Notes: a model not told the origin generated them from the sequence alone. A stretch of DNA of 64,000 bases from Neorhizobium petrolearium (GCF_017873175.1 NZ_JAGGJW010000016.1:62001-126000), one strand, 5' to 3'. Positions 30,199-39,356 are shown, counted from the stretch's first letter. Program-made: numbers and translations.

Positions 30199-31808
30199 GC
30201 GAAAATCCCATGGACGCGCCAGCTTGGCGCTGTTTTTCCGTCGTAATGGCCTTCGCGAAAAATCCAGAAACGTCGACCTGCATCGCTTTCCAGGCGAAAA
30301 TAATCACGTTCCTCCGCCTCCTTGGGATCTATCCACCATTCCGGGGAAATCCGTTCAGGACCTTCGGCCCGAACGACCCGATGGACGATCCGGCGCCAGC
30401 GAAACCGCTGGGGCGGGCCATCCGGTACCGTTGCGGCAAAGGCATCTATCGGCTCCGGATGGTGGAAAAGTCGCAATGGCCGATCAGATCTGGGCGCAAA
30501 GGCTAAATCTTCATCCCCTTTCTTCTGCGCGCTTCCCGCTGTCATCGCCGGCACAAAAACTCTCGCCCGTTCCGGCATATGGCTTTGCCGCAGTTCCGCA
30601 AACTGTAGACAATCCGCCCCCAAACGCGCCGAAACTCGATCGACAAAATCCGCAAGTGCGATTTCACTTTCTCCGTCGCCGATGAAATCGCCTTGCGCGG
30701 TCCCAAAAGTGTCGTGCTGCAGCACATTGAGGCGCAGGAGTTCGAAACCGAAGCCCGCATCGAGATCGTCGTGGGCGGCGTTCAGACGCTCGGAAAATAG
30801 GGACGAGATACGTTCCGGATCGCGTAGCGGCTGCGAAGCCCCGGCAGCGATGCGGAACACCCGGCCATCGATGCGGAAAAGCACCAGTTCGAAAACTCGC
30901 CCGCCAATTCCGCGAGATTCCAGTCCCGGTCGAAGAGACGTCGCGATCTGCCCGGTCAGTTGCAGGATATGTTCCTCCGCCTGAATCGGTTCGGCGAGCC
31001 GCCGCTCGGCAGAAAGAGCCGCGATAGGCCGCCGGGGGGAAATTGCTTCCTCATTCGCTCCAAGCGCTTGATCCAGCCGAAGAAGCAATTGCGTGCCGAA
31101 ACGACGGGCAAGCGGCGCACGCGGCATGGGAAAAAGATCACCGACCCGTTTCAGCCCGAGCTTATGCAGTGAGACGGTCATGGCGTCGTCTATGCGCAAG
31201 GCATTGACCGGCAACGGGGCCAGCACCTCTTTCATCGTTTCGTCATCAATTACGCCACCGCGTCCGAAACGACAGGCCGCCCAGGAGAGACCGGGGGACG
31301 AAGAAATCGCTCCTTTGACATCGAACCCCATATGAAAAAGCCGCTTAAGAATATCCCTTAACAAGGCCTCTTCACCCCCAAAGAGATGCACACAACCGGT
31401 AATGTCCAGAAGGAGGCCCTCGCGGCCATCAAGTGCCACGAGTGGAGTATAACGGTCGCACCAGTCGGCGATGGCTTCGAGCAGCACCTGGTCGGCTTCC
31501 CCATCCTCATCCATCACGTCAATCTTCGGAAACATGGCGCGCGCTTCCGCGAGGCCCTGTCCTCGTTTCAAACCGAGCCGTTCGGAAACTTCATCGAGTG
31601 CAGTAAGCCGCATGGCATTGTCACGCCGCCCGGCACAGAGGATCGGCGGATGGTCAGGACGCCCTCTCGTTCGCCACGACAGGCCCCAGAACTGGCGAGC
31701 GATCCTGTCGGTCGGCAGATGCGGGAAGACCAGCGCCAGGATGCGTTGACGGGTTACGGAAAGAGGAAGTTTCTCCTGTTTCACGGTCGAGCGAAAATTG
31801 ACGGCCAC
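30195..31808 (-). CDS. imuB: ImuB, Y-family polymerase-like mutasome subunit
   Basis: A 537-residue protein related to Y-family polymerases. The first strand reads [12 protein letters not shown] where active enzymes have a catalytic Asp, so it is expected to be a catalytically dead scaffold linking ImuA, DnaE2 and the sliding clamp. [21 protein letters not shown] and helix-hairpin-helix-like segments follow. The start shown is GTG 31808, ten bases after GGAG; GTG 31784 is the alternative. Either way it overlaps the end of imuA by 130-155 bases, an unusually long same-strand overlap. Confidence 0.93.
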   Translation of the reverse strand: MAVNFRSTVKQEKLPLSVTRQRILALVFPHLPTDRIARQFWGLSWRTRGRPDHPPILCAGRRDNAMRLTALDEVSERLGLKRGQGLAEARAMFPKIDVMDEDGEADQVLLEAIADWCDRYTPLVALDGREGLLLDITGCVHLFGGEEALLRDILKRLFHMGFDVKGAISSSPGLSWAACRFGRGGVIDDETMKEVLAPLPVNALRIDDAMTVSLHKLGLKRVGDLFPMPRAPLARRFGTQLLLRLDQALGANEEAISPRRPIAALSAERRLAEPIQAEEHILQLTGQIATSLRPGLESRGIGGRVFELVLFRIDGRVFRIAAGASQPLRDPERISSLFSERLNAAHDDLDAGFGFELLRLNVLQHDTFGTAQGDFIGDGESEIALADFVDRVSARLGADCLQFAELRQSHMPERARVFVPAMTAGSAQKKGDEDLAFAPRSDRPLRLFHHPEPIDAFAATVPDGPPQRFRWRRIVHRVVRAEGPERISPEWWIDPKEAEERDYFRLESDAGRRFWIFREGHYDGKTAPSWRVHGIFA

Positions 31809-32592
31809 GGGGATTCCACTCCAGAAAGAAGGAGAGCGGAGCCGGATTGCGGCTCTTCTCCAGGGTCAGTTGGAAAACGGGATGGCCGATGCTGCCGCCA
31901 AGCATAGATCCATCCGGAAGGCGCCGCCCGGAGGCTCGCGCTGGTTTGACAAGGAAACGGAAAAAAGCACTGCTCGCTTCTTCCTCGCCCGCATGCCGCA
32001 ATAGGAAAAGCGGCCGTCCCGCTGCTTTCGCCCGGAGGCCAAGCCGCCGGCTTTCGGTAAGGCCGAAATGCCTCGGGTTGCCCCGGATTTCGAGAATGGT
32101 GGCGGACAGGGCACCGCTCGCCACCGCGGTTTCTGCAAGCCATAGTGCATCATCTAGCCTGCGTGGCGACGCATAAAGAATCTCGTGAGGGTCCAGCCCG
32201 AATTGCCTGAGGCCAACAGCATAAGGAGCGCCGGCCTCCTGCCTGGAAACGACGTCACCGACCCATAAAACCGGTGCCTCACTTGTTTCCATAGCCTTGA
32301 GATAAGCGGCAAGCGCAAGCACAAACCCGCTCGCCGCGCCCGCATCCAGCATCAGCATCGAACGAATTTCCGTGAGGCCGTCAAATGGCAGGCCACCATC
32401 CAAAGCAGCGTCCAGAGGCGCTATGCCGAATGGCAGGCGCGGTTGATTGTTCCTGGATTTTTGCGCTTCAGGATCCGCGGCAGCATCTGCCTGCTTCGCC
32501 GCAGCCAGGCCGGGCAAGGGTTTTCCCTCCATTCTGGCGATCTGTTCGCGCAGGGCAAAAAGCGTTTCCCGCGCCGTGGCGTTCTCGGCCAT
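31654..32592 (-). CDS. imuA: ImuA, SOS mutasome accessory protein
   Basis: A 312-residue RecA/SulA-like protein. Start 32592 follows GGGAG with an eight-base gap; in-frame ATGs at 32610 and 32607 are less well placed. It contains LPFGIAPLDAALDGGLPFDGLTEI and WVGDVVSRQEAGAPYAVGL, typical of ImuA. It works with ImuB and DnaE2 in damage-induced mutagenesis. The LexA direct repeat lies 23 bases upstream of the start. Its C-terminal 50 residues are encoded in DNA also used by imuB in another frame. Confidence 0.92.
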   Translation of the reverse strand: MAENATARETLFALREQIARMEGKPLPGLAAAKQADAAADPEAQKSRNNQPRLPFGIAPLDAALDGGLPFDGLTEIRSMLMLDAGAASGFVLALAAYLKAMETSEAPVLWVGDVVSRQEAGAPYAVGLRQFGLDPHEILYASPRRLDDALWLAETAVASGALSATILEIRGNPRHFGLTESRRLGLRAKAAGRPLFLLRHAGEEEASSAFFRFLVKPARASGRRLPDGSMLGGSIGHPVFQLTLEKSRNPAPLSFFLEWNPRGRQFSLDRETGETSSFRNPSTHPGAGLPASADRQDRSPVLGPVVANERAS

Positions 32593-32614
32593 GGCGTCAG
32601 CTCCCATCATAAAT

Positions 32615-32629
32615 GTTCACTTTATGTTC
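32615..32629 (-). promoter_or_regulatory. LexA (SOS) box of the imuA-imuB-dnaE2 operon
   Basis: The direct repeat GTTC-N7-GTTC (32615-32618 and 32626-32629), equal to GAAC-N7-GAAC on the coding strand, exactly matches the known alphaproteobacterial LexA site. It sits just upstream of imuA, where LexA would block transcription until DNA damage triggers its cleavage. Confidence 0.9.
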
Positions 32630-32713
32630 TTATGGATTCCAGAGGCCGTCGAAAGAGTCAACAACCAAATGGCAGGAATCTTTTCCTCTGGTGGTAGGCC
32701 AATGATTCTTCTC

Positions 32714-32742
32714 TCGAAAAATATCGTCGAAGGCACTATATG
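32714..32742 (+). promoter_or_regulatory. Candidate promoter for the metallopeptidase gene
   Basis: TCGAAA (32714-32719) and TATATG (32737-32742), spaced by 17 bases, each match the sigma-70 consensus at four of six positions. The site ends 22 bases before the gene start. Motif evidence only. Confidence 0.3.
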
Positions 32743-32764
32743 GGCCTCATCAGAAGGAGAACTC

Positions 32765-33202
32765 ATGGCCCGTATCGACCAGACCGACGATTGGCGGGAT
32801 CGCCACGCGCCGACGATCAACTCGTTCGAGTCGCTGGCGATCGAGGCCTATGGTCACTTGCCAGAGGAATTCCGGGCTCTTACCACCAACCTGATCATCG
32901 AGATCGAGGATTTTCCGGACGATGAGGTGTTCGAGGATATGGCGCTCGAAACACCCTTCGACCTGCTCGGTCTGTTCGAAGGTCGCGGCATTTCCGAGCG
33001 CTTCAACATGGAAACGGGCGAACTGCCGAACCGCATCCGGCTCTATCGCCGGCCGATCCTCGATTACTGGGCCGAAAACGATGAGACGCTGGGCGACATC
33101 ATCACCCATGTGCTGATCCACGAAATCGGTCATCACTTCGGCTTGAGCGACGCCGACATGGAACGCATCGAGGCCAGCGCCGAAGACGCCGCCCAGCGCT
33201 AA
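32765..33202 (+). CDS. Small zinc metallopeptidase, minimal MMP-like family
   Basis: A 145-residue cytosolic protein with HEIGHHFGLSDADM near the C-terminus, the HExxH-x2-F-G-x-S-D motif of the minimal metallopeptidase-like family (DUF1025). There is no signal peptide. The start at 32765 follows AGAAGGAGA. It is transcribed away from the SOS operon. The physiological substrate is unknown. An antisense-like upstream in-frame extension to 32447 is dismissed because the ribosome-binding site and family length support 32765. Confidence 0.9.
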   Translation: MARIDQTDDWRDRHAPTINSFESLAIEAYGHLPEEFRALTTNLIIEIEDFPDDEVFEDMALETPFDLLGLFEGRGISERFNMETGELPNRIRLYRRPILDYWAENDETLGDIITHVLIHEIGHHFGLSDADMERIEASAEDAAQR

Positions 33203-33220
33203 GGTCAATCGACAGAGCTT

Positions 33221-33427
33221 TTATTGCTCGCCAAGTTTCATGTCCGGATCATAATCCTTGCCATGAACGGTCTTGATGACCGCCTGGCCGCACTGCATCT
33301 CGCCGGTCGTGGCATTGAAGGCATGGGTCGGGGAACCATGAAGCTCCCAACCCTTGTTCAGCGCAACTGTCACCTTGTGGCAGAAAGAAGAGTCGTCAGG
33401 ACCGGTGAGGAAGCGGTAGAGTTTCAT
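33221..33427 (-). CDS. DUF1737 small protein
   Basis: A 68-residue protein opening MKLYRFLTGPDDSSFCHKV and containing NKGWELHGSPTHAF, characteristic of DUF1737. It has no signal peptide. Its start overlaps the stop of the CoA-ester lyase gene by four bases, so the two are co-translated and probably linked in function. What the domain does is not known. Confidence 0.88.
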   Translation of the reverse strand: MKLYRFLTGPDDSSFCHKVTVALNKGWELHGSPTHAFNATTGEMQCGQAVIKTVHGKDYDPDMKLGEQ

Positions 33428-34326
33428 GAGGATTTCTTTCGTTCGGCAATGATCCGCGTCTTGGCAACAAGCTTTTCAGCCTCCGCCAGATGGAGACGCT
33501 CGACCATCTTGCCGTTCAGATTGATGACGTTGAGATGTTGGGCTTCCGGCCGGGAGAAAGCGGCAATCACCGCTTCAGCCTCTTCCACCGCCCGCGGGTC
33601 GGGACCGAAATGCCGGTTAGCAGGTTCGATCTGGGCCGGATGGATCAGCATCTTGCCGGAAAAACCCATGGCACGACCTTGGGCGCATTCCGCATCGAAA
33701 GCTTCCGCATCCTTGAAATCGTTGAAGACGCTGTCGATCACGTCGATGCCATAAGCCCGTCCGACAAGCACCACCTGCATCAACCAGGGCACGAGGTAGG
33801 CACGGCCGGGCTGCGACAGGACACCGGTTCCCTTGCGCAGGTCGTTGAGGCCGACGACGAAACATCGGAGCCGTTCATCCGCCCCGGCAATCGCCGCCGC
33901 GTTCAGAACACCTTTCGGCGTCTCGATCATCGCCCATATGGCAAGCTCGTCCGGGGCACCGGTCTCAGACAGGATATCCGCGATCGCTTGCATCTCAGAA
34001 ACCCGCTCCACCTTGGGAACCAGCACCACTTCTGGCGAGATCTCGACCACGAGATCCATGTCGGCTCTGCCGAACTCGGTTTCGAGAGGGTTGATGCGGA
34101 TGATAGTTTCCCGATTTCGCAGCGGCCTTTCCCTGAACAATCGGCGCAGATTGTCGCGAGCCTCGATCTTCTTCTCCGGCGCCACGGAATCTTCCAGGTC
34201 GAAGATCACCGCATCGCAATCGAGACCATGGACCTTTTCCAATGCCCTTGCATTACCGGCCGGCACGCTCAGGACAGAGCGGCGAAGACGAGCGGGAGCA
34301 GAATTGATGTCGGTCAAGGCGGTCAT
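33424..34326 (-). CDS. HpcH/HpaI-family CoA-ester lyase (CitE/malyl-CoA lyase-like)
   Basis: About 300 residues from ATG 34326. It shows LRRSVLSVPAGNARALEKV, DAVIFDLEDSVAPEKK with the acidic metal-binding residues, REMIRINPLET-like RETIIRINPLET, and MLIHPAQIEPAN near the end, as in CitE and (3S)-malyl-CoA lyase/thioesterase proteins. No citrate lyase alpha or gamma subunit genes are nearby, so a malyl- or methylmalyl-CoA-type activity is more likely than citrate lyase. An upstream in-frame start at 34440 has no family support. Confidence 0.85.
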   Translation of the reverse strand: MTALTDINSAPARLRRSVLSVPAGNARALEKVHGLDCDAVIFDLEDSVAPEKKIEARDNLRRLFRERPLRNRETIIRINPLETEFGRADMDLVVEISPEVVLVPKVERVSEMQAIADILSETGAPDELAIWAMIETPKGVLNAAAIAGADERLRCFVVGLNDLRKGTGVLSQPGRAYLVPWLMQVVLVGRAYGIDVIDSVFNDFKDAEAFDAECAQGRAMGFSGKMLIHPAQIEPANRHFGPDPRAVEEAEAVIAAFSRPEAQHLNVINLNGKMVERLHLAEAEKLVAKTRIIAERKKSS

Positions 34327-34434
34327 CACGACTTTGTGCCAATCTTTTAAGTCTGCGGCAATACCGTTCCATGCAAGACCTCTTGCAAGAAAGGGCGGAA
34401 GGGCCCACATTCTTCGATAAGAAAGGTTTGGACC

Positions 34435-34662
34435 ATGCAAAACATCCGCGCATTCTTTGTCATCGTATCGGCAATTGCCGTGCTTGCCATGGCAGCGCTT
34501 CTGACAGCTTCTCTGACTGTTGCCTTTGTCGGCATCCTCGCGGTTCTTTCCCTTGGACGGGCGCTTTCGGCGCGGCTGAAGCCGGTTCCGGTACGCGCGA
34601 AGGCCAGCAAGCGCGAAATGCGCGTCTGGAATGACGGCCGCGGCACGATCATCGACCTTTGA
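34435..34662 (+). CDS. Small membrane protein, unknown function
   Basis: A 75-residue protein with one long hydrophobic region (FFVIVSAIAVLAMAALLTASLTVAFVGILAVLSL, probably two short helices, split here by description only) and a basic tail ending REMRVWNDGRGTIIDL. The start at 34435 follows AAAGGTTTGG. It is transcribed away from the lyase gene. I do not recognise a characterised family. The strongly patterned, charge-asymmetric sequence and good start support a real gene. Confidence 0.7.
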   Translation: MQNIRAFFVIVSAIAVLAMAALLTASLTVAFVGILAVLSLGRALSARLKPVPVRAKASKREMRVWNDGRGTIIDL

Positions 34663-34710
34663 TCCCTGAAAGCCATAAATAGACCGGTCTCAGCCTCATT
34701 GGCGTACCGG

Positions 34711-34732
34711 TTGAAGGCAAACAGGCCTTCAA
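34711..34732 (+). other. Perfect stem-loop upstream of leuD
   Basis: TTGAAGGC (34711-34718) and GCCTTCAA (34725-34732) form an 8-base perfect stem with a 6-base loop. No T-run follows. It could end the small membrane protein transcript or structure the leuD leader. Confidence 0.45.
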
Positions 34733-34792
34733 ATCCACGCAGATTTGCTTTATGGCAGCTTCCGCAGATGTAGTCCCACGTGGAGGCAGATC

Positions 34793-35398
34793 ATGGAAAA
34801 GTTCACCAAGCTCACCGGCGTCGCAGCGCCGCTTCCGGTCGTCAATATCGACACGGACATGATCATTCCGAAGGATTACCTCAAGACGATCAAGCGCACC
34901 GGTCTCGGTAAGGGTCTTTTCGCGGAAGCCCGTTACAACGAAGACGGCACCGAAAACGCAGATTTTGTGCTCAACAAGCCCGCCTACAGGAATACCAAGA
35001 TCCTGGTTGCCGGTGACAATTTTGGTTGCGGCTCATCCCGCGAGCATGCCCCTTGGGCGCTTCTCGATTTCGGCATCCGCTGCGTGATTTCGACGAGCTT
35101 TGCCGACATCTTCTACAATAACTGTTTCAAGAACGGCATCCTGCCGATCGTCGTCAGCCCGGAAGATCTGGAAAAGCTGATGGACGACGCCGAACGCGGC
35201 TCGAATGCGATTCTCTCGGTCGACCTGGAAGCCCAGGAGATCACCGGACCGGATGGCGGTTCGATCCATTTCGATATCGACCCCGGCCGCCGTCACATCA
35301 TGCTCGAAGGCCTCGACGACATCGCTTCGACGCTGAAGAGCGACGCGGCAATCAGCAGTTTCGAGAACAGGAACCGCGCCGAGCGCCCCTGGCTCTGA
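34793..35398 (+). CDS. leuD: 3-isopropylmalate dehydratase small subunit
   Basis: A 201-residue aconitase-swivel-domain protein. It has [19 protein letters not shown] at the start, [17 protein letters not shown] in the middle, and the [10 protein letters not shown] segment, all diagnostic of LeuD. It pairs with LeuC to isomerise 2- to 3-isopropylmalate in leucine synthesis. leuC is not in this window. The start at 34793 follows GGAGG. RidA and leuB genes follow on the same strand. Confidence 0.97.
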   Translation: MEKFTKLTGVAAPLPVVNIDTDMIIPKDYLKTIKRTGLGKGLFAEARYNEDGTENADFVLNKPAYRNTKILVAGDNFGCGSSREHAPWALLDFGIRCVISTSFADIFYNNCFKNGILPIVVSPEDLEKLMDDAERGSNAILSVDLEAQEITGPDGGSIHFDIDPGRRHIMLEGLDDIASTLKSDAAISSFENRNRAERPWL

Positions 35399-35415
35399 TT
35401 TCCGGAGCGCATCCC

Positions 35416-35805
35416 ATGGTCAAGCGAATTTCCTCCGGATCGCCCTTCGAAGCGCGGATCGGCTATTCGCGTGCCGTGGTGGACCAGGACATGGTCTATG
35501 TTTCCGGCACCACCGGCTACGACTATGCGAAGATGGAAATGCCGGATGACGTTTCGCATCAGACGCGAAACGCGCTCGGCACCATCGAAAAGGCTCTGAA
35601 GGAGGCCGGCAGCGGCCTGCAGGATATCGTGCGGGTGCGGTATTATCTCACGGACATGGCTGATTACGATGCCGTGGTCGAAGTGCTCGGTGCAACTTTT
35701 TCCGAAGTCCGCCCGGCAGCGACCATGGTCATCTGCGGCCTCACGACACCGGAAATGAAGATCGAAATCGAGGTGACGGCCCGCATCGGCGCCGGCAGTT
35801 CGTAA
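35416..35805 (+). CDS. RidA-family enamine/imine deaminase
   Basis: A 129-residue RidA (YjgF/UK114) protein with [48 protein letters not shown] and [11 protein letters not shown], where the conserved Arg binds the substrate carboxylate. RidA enzymes hydrolyse reactive 2-aminoacrylate-type enamines that damage PLP enzymes such as branched-chain aminotransferase. It lies 17 bases after leuD and before leuB, which fits protection of branched-chain amino acid synthesis. This may be a subfamily other than the archetypal RidA, since the C-terminal IExxA motif reads EIEVTARI. Confidence 0.9.
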   Translation: MVKRISSGSPFEARIGYSRAVVDQDMVYVSGTTGYDYAKMEMPDDVSHQTRNALGTIEKALKEAGSGLQDIVRVRYYLTDMADYDAVVEVLGATFSEVRPAATMVICGLTTPEMKIEIEVTARIGAGSS

Positions 35806-35817
35806 CCACTTTTCCGG

Positions 35818-35845
35818 CCTCGTCCTTCGGCAGGCTCGGACGAGG
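35818..35845 (+). other. Stem-loop between the RidA gene and leuB
   Basis: CCTCGTCC (35818-35825) pairs with GGACGAGG (35838-35845), with a 12-base loop and no T-run. It is a candidate processing or weak termination site between the two genes. Confidence 0.35.
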
Positions 35846-35921
35846 TTCAGCCAGGCGCAGGCAAAAAGCCCCGCGCGGGAGCACGAACGAGCCTGCAAAA
35901 CCCGCAAGGACATCATCAGAT

Positions 35922-37031
35922 ATGGCAAAGAACCTCTTCCTTCTTCCCGGCGACGGCATTGGCCCCGAGGCCATGGGCGAAGTCCGCAAGATCATCGACT
36001 ATATGAACAGCGCCATGAAAGCCGATTTCGTGCTTGATGAGGGCCTGGTCGGCGGCTGCGCCTACGATGCCCATGGCGCCGCGATCTCCGAAGAGGATAT
36101 GGCCAAGGCCATGAAGGCGGACGCGGTGCTTTTCGGCGCCGTCGGCGGACCGAAATGGGATCACGTTCCTTATGAAGTGCGCCCGGAAGCGGGCCTGCTA
36201 CGCCTGCGCAAGGATCTGGAACTCTTCGCCAATCTGCGCCCCGCGATCTGCTATCCGGCGCTTGCCTCCGCTTCTTCGCTGAAACCGGAACTGGTGGAAG
36301 GCCTCGACATCCTGATCGTCCGTGAACTCACCGGCGGTGTCTATTTCGGCGAGCCGAAAGAAATCATCGATCTCGGCAACGGCCAGAAGCGCGGCATCGA
36401 CACGCAGGTCTACGATACCTACGAGATCGAGCGCATCGCCAGCGTCGCCTTCGAGCTTGCCCGCACACGGCAGAACGCCGTCTGCTCAATGGAAAAGCGC
36501 AATGTCATGAAGTCGGGCGTGCTCTGGAACCAGGTCGTGACCGAGACACACAAGCGCTCCTATTCCGACGTGAAGCTCGAGCACATGCTGGCGGATGCCG
36601 GCGGCATGCAACTCGTGCGCCGGCCGAAGCAGTTCGACGTGATCGTCACGGACAACCTTTTCGGCGACATGCTGTCCGACGTCGCCGCCATGCTGACCGG
36701 CTCGCTCGGCATGCTGCCTTCCGCCTCGCTCGGCGCGCCGGATGCCAAAACCGGCAAGCGCAAGGCTCTCTACGAGCCGGTGCATGGCTCCGCGCCCGAC
36801 ATCGCCGGCAAGGGTATCGCCAATCCGATCGCCATGATCGCCTCCTTCGCCATGTGCCTGCGCTACTCCTTCAATATGGTGAAGGAAGCCGACAATCTGG
36901 AAAAGGCGATCGCAAACGTACTCGACGAGGGCATCCGTACTGGCGATATCATGGCCGAAGGCTGCCGCAAGGTCGGCACGTCCGAAATGGGCGATGCAAT
37001 TCTCAAGGAATTCGCGAACCTCTCTGCTTGA
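35922..37031 (+). CDS. leuB: 3-isopropylmalate dehydrogenase
   Basis: A 369-residue NAD-dependent enzyme oxidising 3-isopropylmalate to 2-oxoisocaproate. It has [12 protein letters not shown] at the start, the substrate-binding arginines in [33 protein letters not shown], and the cofactor region [19 protein letters not shown]. Length is standard for LeuB. It is the third of the leuD-ridA-leuB set and is followed by a terminator-like hairpin. Confidence 0.97.
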   Translation: MAKNLFLLPGDGIGPEAMGEVRKIIDYMNSAMKADFVLDEGLVGGCAYDAHGAAISEEDMAKAMKADAVLFGAVGGPKWDHVPYEVRPEAGLLRLRKDLELFANLRPAICYPALASASSLKPELVEGLDILIVRELTGGVYFGEPKEIIDLGNGQKRGIDTQVYDTYEIERIASVAFELARTRQNAVCSMEKRNVMKSGVLWNQVVTETHKRSYSDVKLEHMLADAGGMQLVRRPKQFDVIVTDNLFGDMLSDVAAMLTGSLGMLPSASLGAPDAKTGKRKALYEPVHGSAPDIAGKGIANPIAMIASFAMCLRYSFNMVKEADNLEKAIANVLDEGIRTGDIMAEGCRKVGTSEMGDAILKEFANLSA

Positions 37032-37038
37032 TCCATTC

Positions 37039-37074
37039 GCCGGCCCCTTCCATCCTGAGGTGGAAGGGACCGGC
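37039..37074 (+). terminator. Terminator-like hairpin after leuB
   Basis: GCCGG-C-CCCTTCCA (37039-37052) pairs with TGGAAGGG-A-CCGGC (37061-37074), 13 base pairs with one C-A mismatch and an 8-base loop. It begins eight bases after the leuB stop. There is no long T-run. Confidence 0.55.
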
Positions 37075-37160
37075 CTCAACGACTGGTTTTTACCCTTTCG
37101 GCACCCCATATCGGGCACCTGCGAGAAAACAGGAATGAACCTGTCCACGGATAGAGGTTA

Positions 37161-37976
37161 ATGAAGCGGACAATCAAAAAGCTGAGACATCGCCGTTATC
37201 GCTATCGTTCAAGCCCGCCTCTGCCCCGCTGGTGGCCTTATGTGCTCATTGTAATAAATCTGGTTCTGATTGCCTTCTTCCTGCTCGATGCCCCGGTTGG
37301 CTTCTATGCGGCCCATACGCCCTATATCTTGCGGCCAATCGGCCGGACCATCACGGACTTAGGCAAATCCGGTTGGATCCTCTTTGCAAGCGCCCTCCTG
37401 TTCTTCGAAGCCCTCGCCGTCATCCGGCTGGCGCCAACCCTGAAGGCACGTTTCCGGGCCATTCTCGTCAGCCATATGGCGTTTTATGTTTTCGTCTCGG
37501 TCGCCGGTTCGGGGCTCCTCGTCAACCTGGCGAAGCGCATCGTCGGACGTGCACGGCCTGGACTTTATGAAGAGTGGACTGCCTACGGCTTAAATCCCTT
37601 TTCCGGCGCCCGATTTGAAAGCTTTCCGTCCGGCCATGCCACGACGGTCGGCGCATTCCTGATGGCCATGGCCTTGTTGGCACCACCCTACCGCCTGCTC
37701 TTCCTGATCATGGGCCTTTGGCTTGGATTCTCCCGTGTCATCGTTGGCGCTCATTACCCAAGCGACGTGATCGCCGGCCTTTCCTTCGGCGCGTGGTTCT
37801 CGGTCACGATGGCGATCGTCTTTGCCCGCCATGGATTGTTTTTCCGGCAGGAGCCCGACGGCTGGCCGGTTTTGCGCCGACCGATCCCTCTGCTGACGCG
37901 CCCGAATTGGAAGAGCGCCCCCTTCCCGCCGCGCGGTGTCCCGCCGAAACGGGAAATGGAAGAAACAACGGAATAG
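37161..37976 (+). CDS. PAP2-family membrane phosphatase
   Basis: A 271-residue inner-membrane protein with a basic N-terminus (MKRTIKKLRHRRYRYRS) and about six helices. The three PAP2 motifs are present: KRIVGRARP, PSGHATT and SRVIVGAHYPSD, which supply the phosphate-binding and catalytic His residues on the outer face. Family members dephosphorylate phosphatidate, phosphatidylglycerol phosphate, undecaprenyl pyrophosphate or lipid A. The substrate is not resolved here. The start follows AGAGGTTA. Confidence 0.9.
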   Translation: MKRTIKKLRHRRYRYRSSPPLPRWWPYVLIVINLVLIAFFLLDAPVGFYAAHTPYILRPIGRTITDLGKSGWILFASALLFFEALAVIRLAPTLKARFRAILVSHMAFYVFVSVAGSGLLVNLAKRIVGRARPGLYEEWTAYGLNPFSGARFESFPSGHATTVGAFLMAMALLAPPYRLLFLIMGLWLGFSRVIVGAHYPSDVIAGLSFGAWFSVTMAIVFARHGLFFRQEPDGWPVLRRPIPLLTRPNWKSAPFPPRGVPPKREMEETTE

Positions 37977-38289
37977 ACGAAAAGCAGCTTGGGCAAAACG
38001 CTTGCTTGACTCATCCCGAAAATCTTCTAAACAGCTTCGCGAACGGGAAAACAACCATATGCGTGCCTGCGAATTCAACATCGCTCACTGTGCACTGCCG
38101 GCCGATGACGCCGCGCAGCGGGCATGTTTTTCCGCTTTCTCCAAAACCAAGGCCAAAACGACGACGAAAACCGTCTGACGTCTCAGGCCCGCCGCTCTCT
38201 CCCCGGCAAGGCCGGGGACAAGGAAATCCGCGGATGCACCCGCGGCTTCCCCCTCACCGGATCGAGGAGAGACAGAAAGAGAGCACAAA
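37977..38289 (+). other. 313-base gap before asd; possible 39-codon ORF and a hairpin
   Basis: An ORF at 38059-38178 (MRACEFNIAHCALPADD..., 39 residues) has a weak ribosome-binding site and no recognised family. Further on, CCCCGGC (38201-38207) and GCCGGGG (38211-38217) form a tight stem with a three-base loop but no T-run. The gap probably holds the asd promoter and leader. Nothing else was seen. Confidence 0.35.
38059..38178 (+). CDS. Possible small protein or leader peptide upstream of asd
   Basis: A 39-residue frame with three cysteines in the first half and a Lys/Thr-rich tail (SKTKAKTTTKT). Its ATG is preceded by GGGAAAAC, a poor and distant Shine-Dalgarno match. It lies 110 bases before asd. 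I cannot assign a function and it may be non-coding. Confidence 0.25.
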   Translation: MRACEFNIAHCALPADDAAQRACFSAFSKTKAKTTTKTV

Positions 38290-39324
38290 ATGGGTTTCAA
38301 GATTGCAGTCGCCGGTGCAACCGGCAATGTCGGCAGGGAGATGCTGTCCATCCTCGCGGAACGGGGCTTCCCGGCTGACGAAGTCGTGGCGCTGGCTTCC
38401 GCCCGCTCTCAGGGCACGGAAGTCTCCTTCGGCGACAAGACGCTGAAGGTCTCCAATCTCGAGAATTACGATTTCTCCGATACCGACATCTGCCTGATGT
38501 CGGCTGGCGGCGACGTCTCCAAGAAGTGGTCGCCGAAGATCGGCGCGCAGGGCTGCGTTGTCATCGATAACTCGTCCGCCTGGCGCTACGACTCCGAAGT
38601 GCCGTTGATCGTGCCTGAAGTAAACCCGGATGCGATCGATGGCTTCTCCAGGAAGAACATTATCGCCAACCCCAACTGCTCGACCGCCCAGCTCGTCGTG
38701 GCGCTGAAGCCGCTGCATGACTTCGCCAAGATCAAGCGCGTCGTCGTCTCGACCTATCAGTCCGTCTCCGGCGCCGGCAAGGAAGGCATGGACGAGCTCT
38801 TCTCCCAGACCCGCGCCGTCTTCGTCGCCGACCCGGTCGAGACGAAGAAGTTCACCAAGCGCATCGCCTTCAACGTCATTCCGCATATCGATGTCTTCAT
38901 GGAGGACGGATATACGAAGGAGGAATGGAAGGTTCTCGCCGAAACCAAGAAGATGCTCGACCCGAAGATCAAGGTGACCTGCACCGCCGTGCGTGTTCCG
39001 GTCTTCATCGGTCATTCGGAAGCGGTCAATATTGAGTTCGAGAACGAGATAACCGCCGACCAGGCCCGCGATATCCTGCGTGAGGCCCCGGGTTGCCTGG
39101 TCGTCGACAAGCGCGAGAACGGAGGCTACGTCACGCCCTACGAATGCGCTGGCGAGGATGCGACCTACATTTCCCGCATCCGCGAGGACGCGACAGTTGA
39201 AAACGGTCTCAACATCTGGGTTGTTTCCGACAACCTGCGCAAGGGTGCCGCGCTGAATGCCGTGCAGATCGCCGAGTTGCTCGTCAATCGCGGCCTGATC
39301 AAGCCTCGCAAGGCCGCCGCCTGA
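38290..39324 (+). CDS. asd: Aspartate-semialdehyde dehydrogenase
   Basis: A 344-residue NADPH-dependent enzyme making aspartate semialdehyde for lysine/diaminopimelate, threonine and methionine synthesis. It has VAVAGATGNVG-type start (KIAVAGATGNVGREML), the active-site cysteine in IANPNCSTAQLV (near residue 133), and SGAGKEGMDEL. The length and motifs match the short (Gram-positive/alphaproteobacterial) Asd class. A hairpin terminator lies shortly after the stop. Confidence 0.97.
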   Translation: MGFKIAVAGATGNVGREMLSILAERGFPADEVVALASARSQGTEVSFGDKTLKVSNLENYDFSDTDICLMSAGGDVSKKWSPKIGAQGCVVIDNSSAWRYDSEVPLIVPEVNPDAIDGFSRKNIIANPNCSTAQLVVALKPLHDFAKIKRVVVSTYQSVSGAGKEGMDELFSQTRAVFVADPVETKKFTKRIAFNVIPHIDVFMEDGYTKEEWKVLAETKKMLDPKIKVTCTAVRVPVFIGHSEAVNIEFENEITADQARDILREAPGCLVVDKRENGGYVTPYECAGEDATYISRIREDATVENGLNIWVVSDNLRKGAALNAVQIAELLVNRGLIKPRKAAA

Positions 39325-39356
39325 TTGGTGATAGCTTTATTAAGCATATTCCGATA

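Noticed and set aside
38201-38217. Tight CCCCGGC/GCCGGGG hairpin before asd as a terminator
   Set aside because: It has a three-base loop and no T-run, and no transcribed gene ends just before it. It is mentioned only as part of the gap description.
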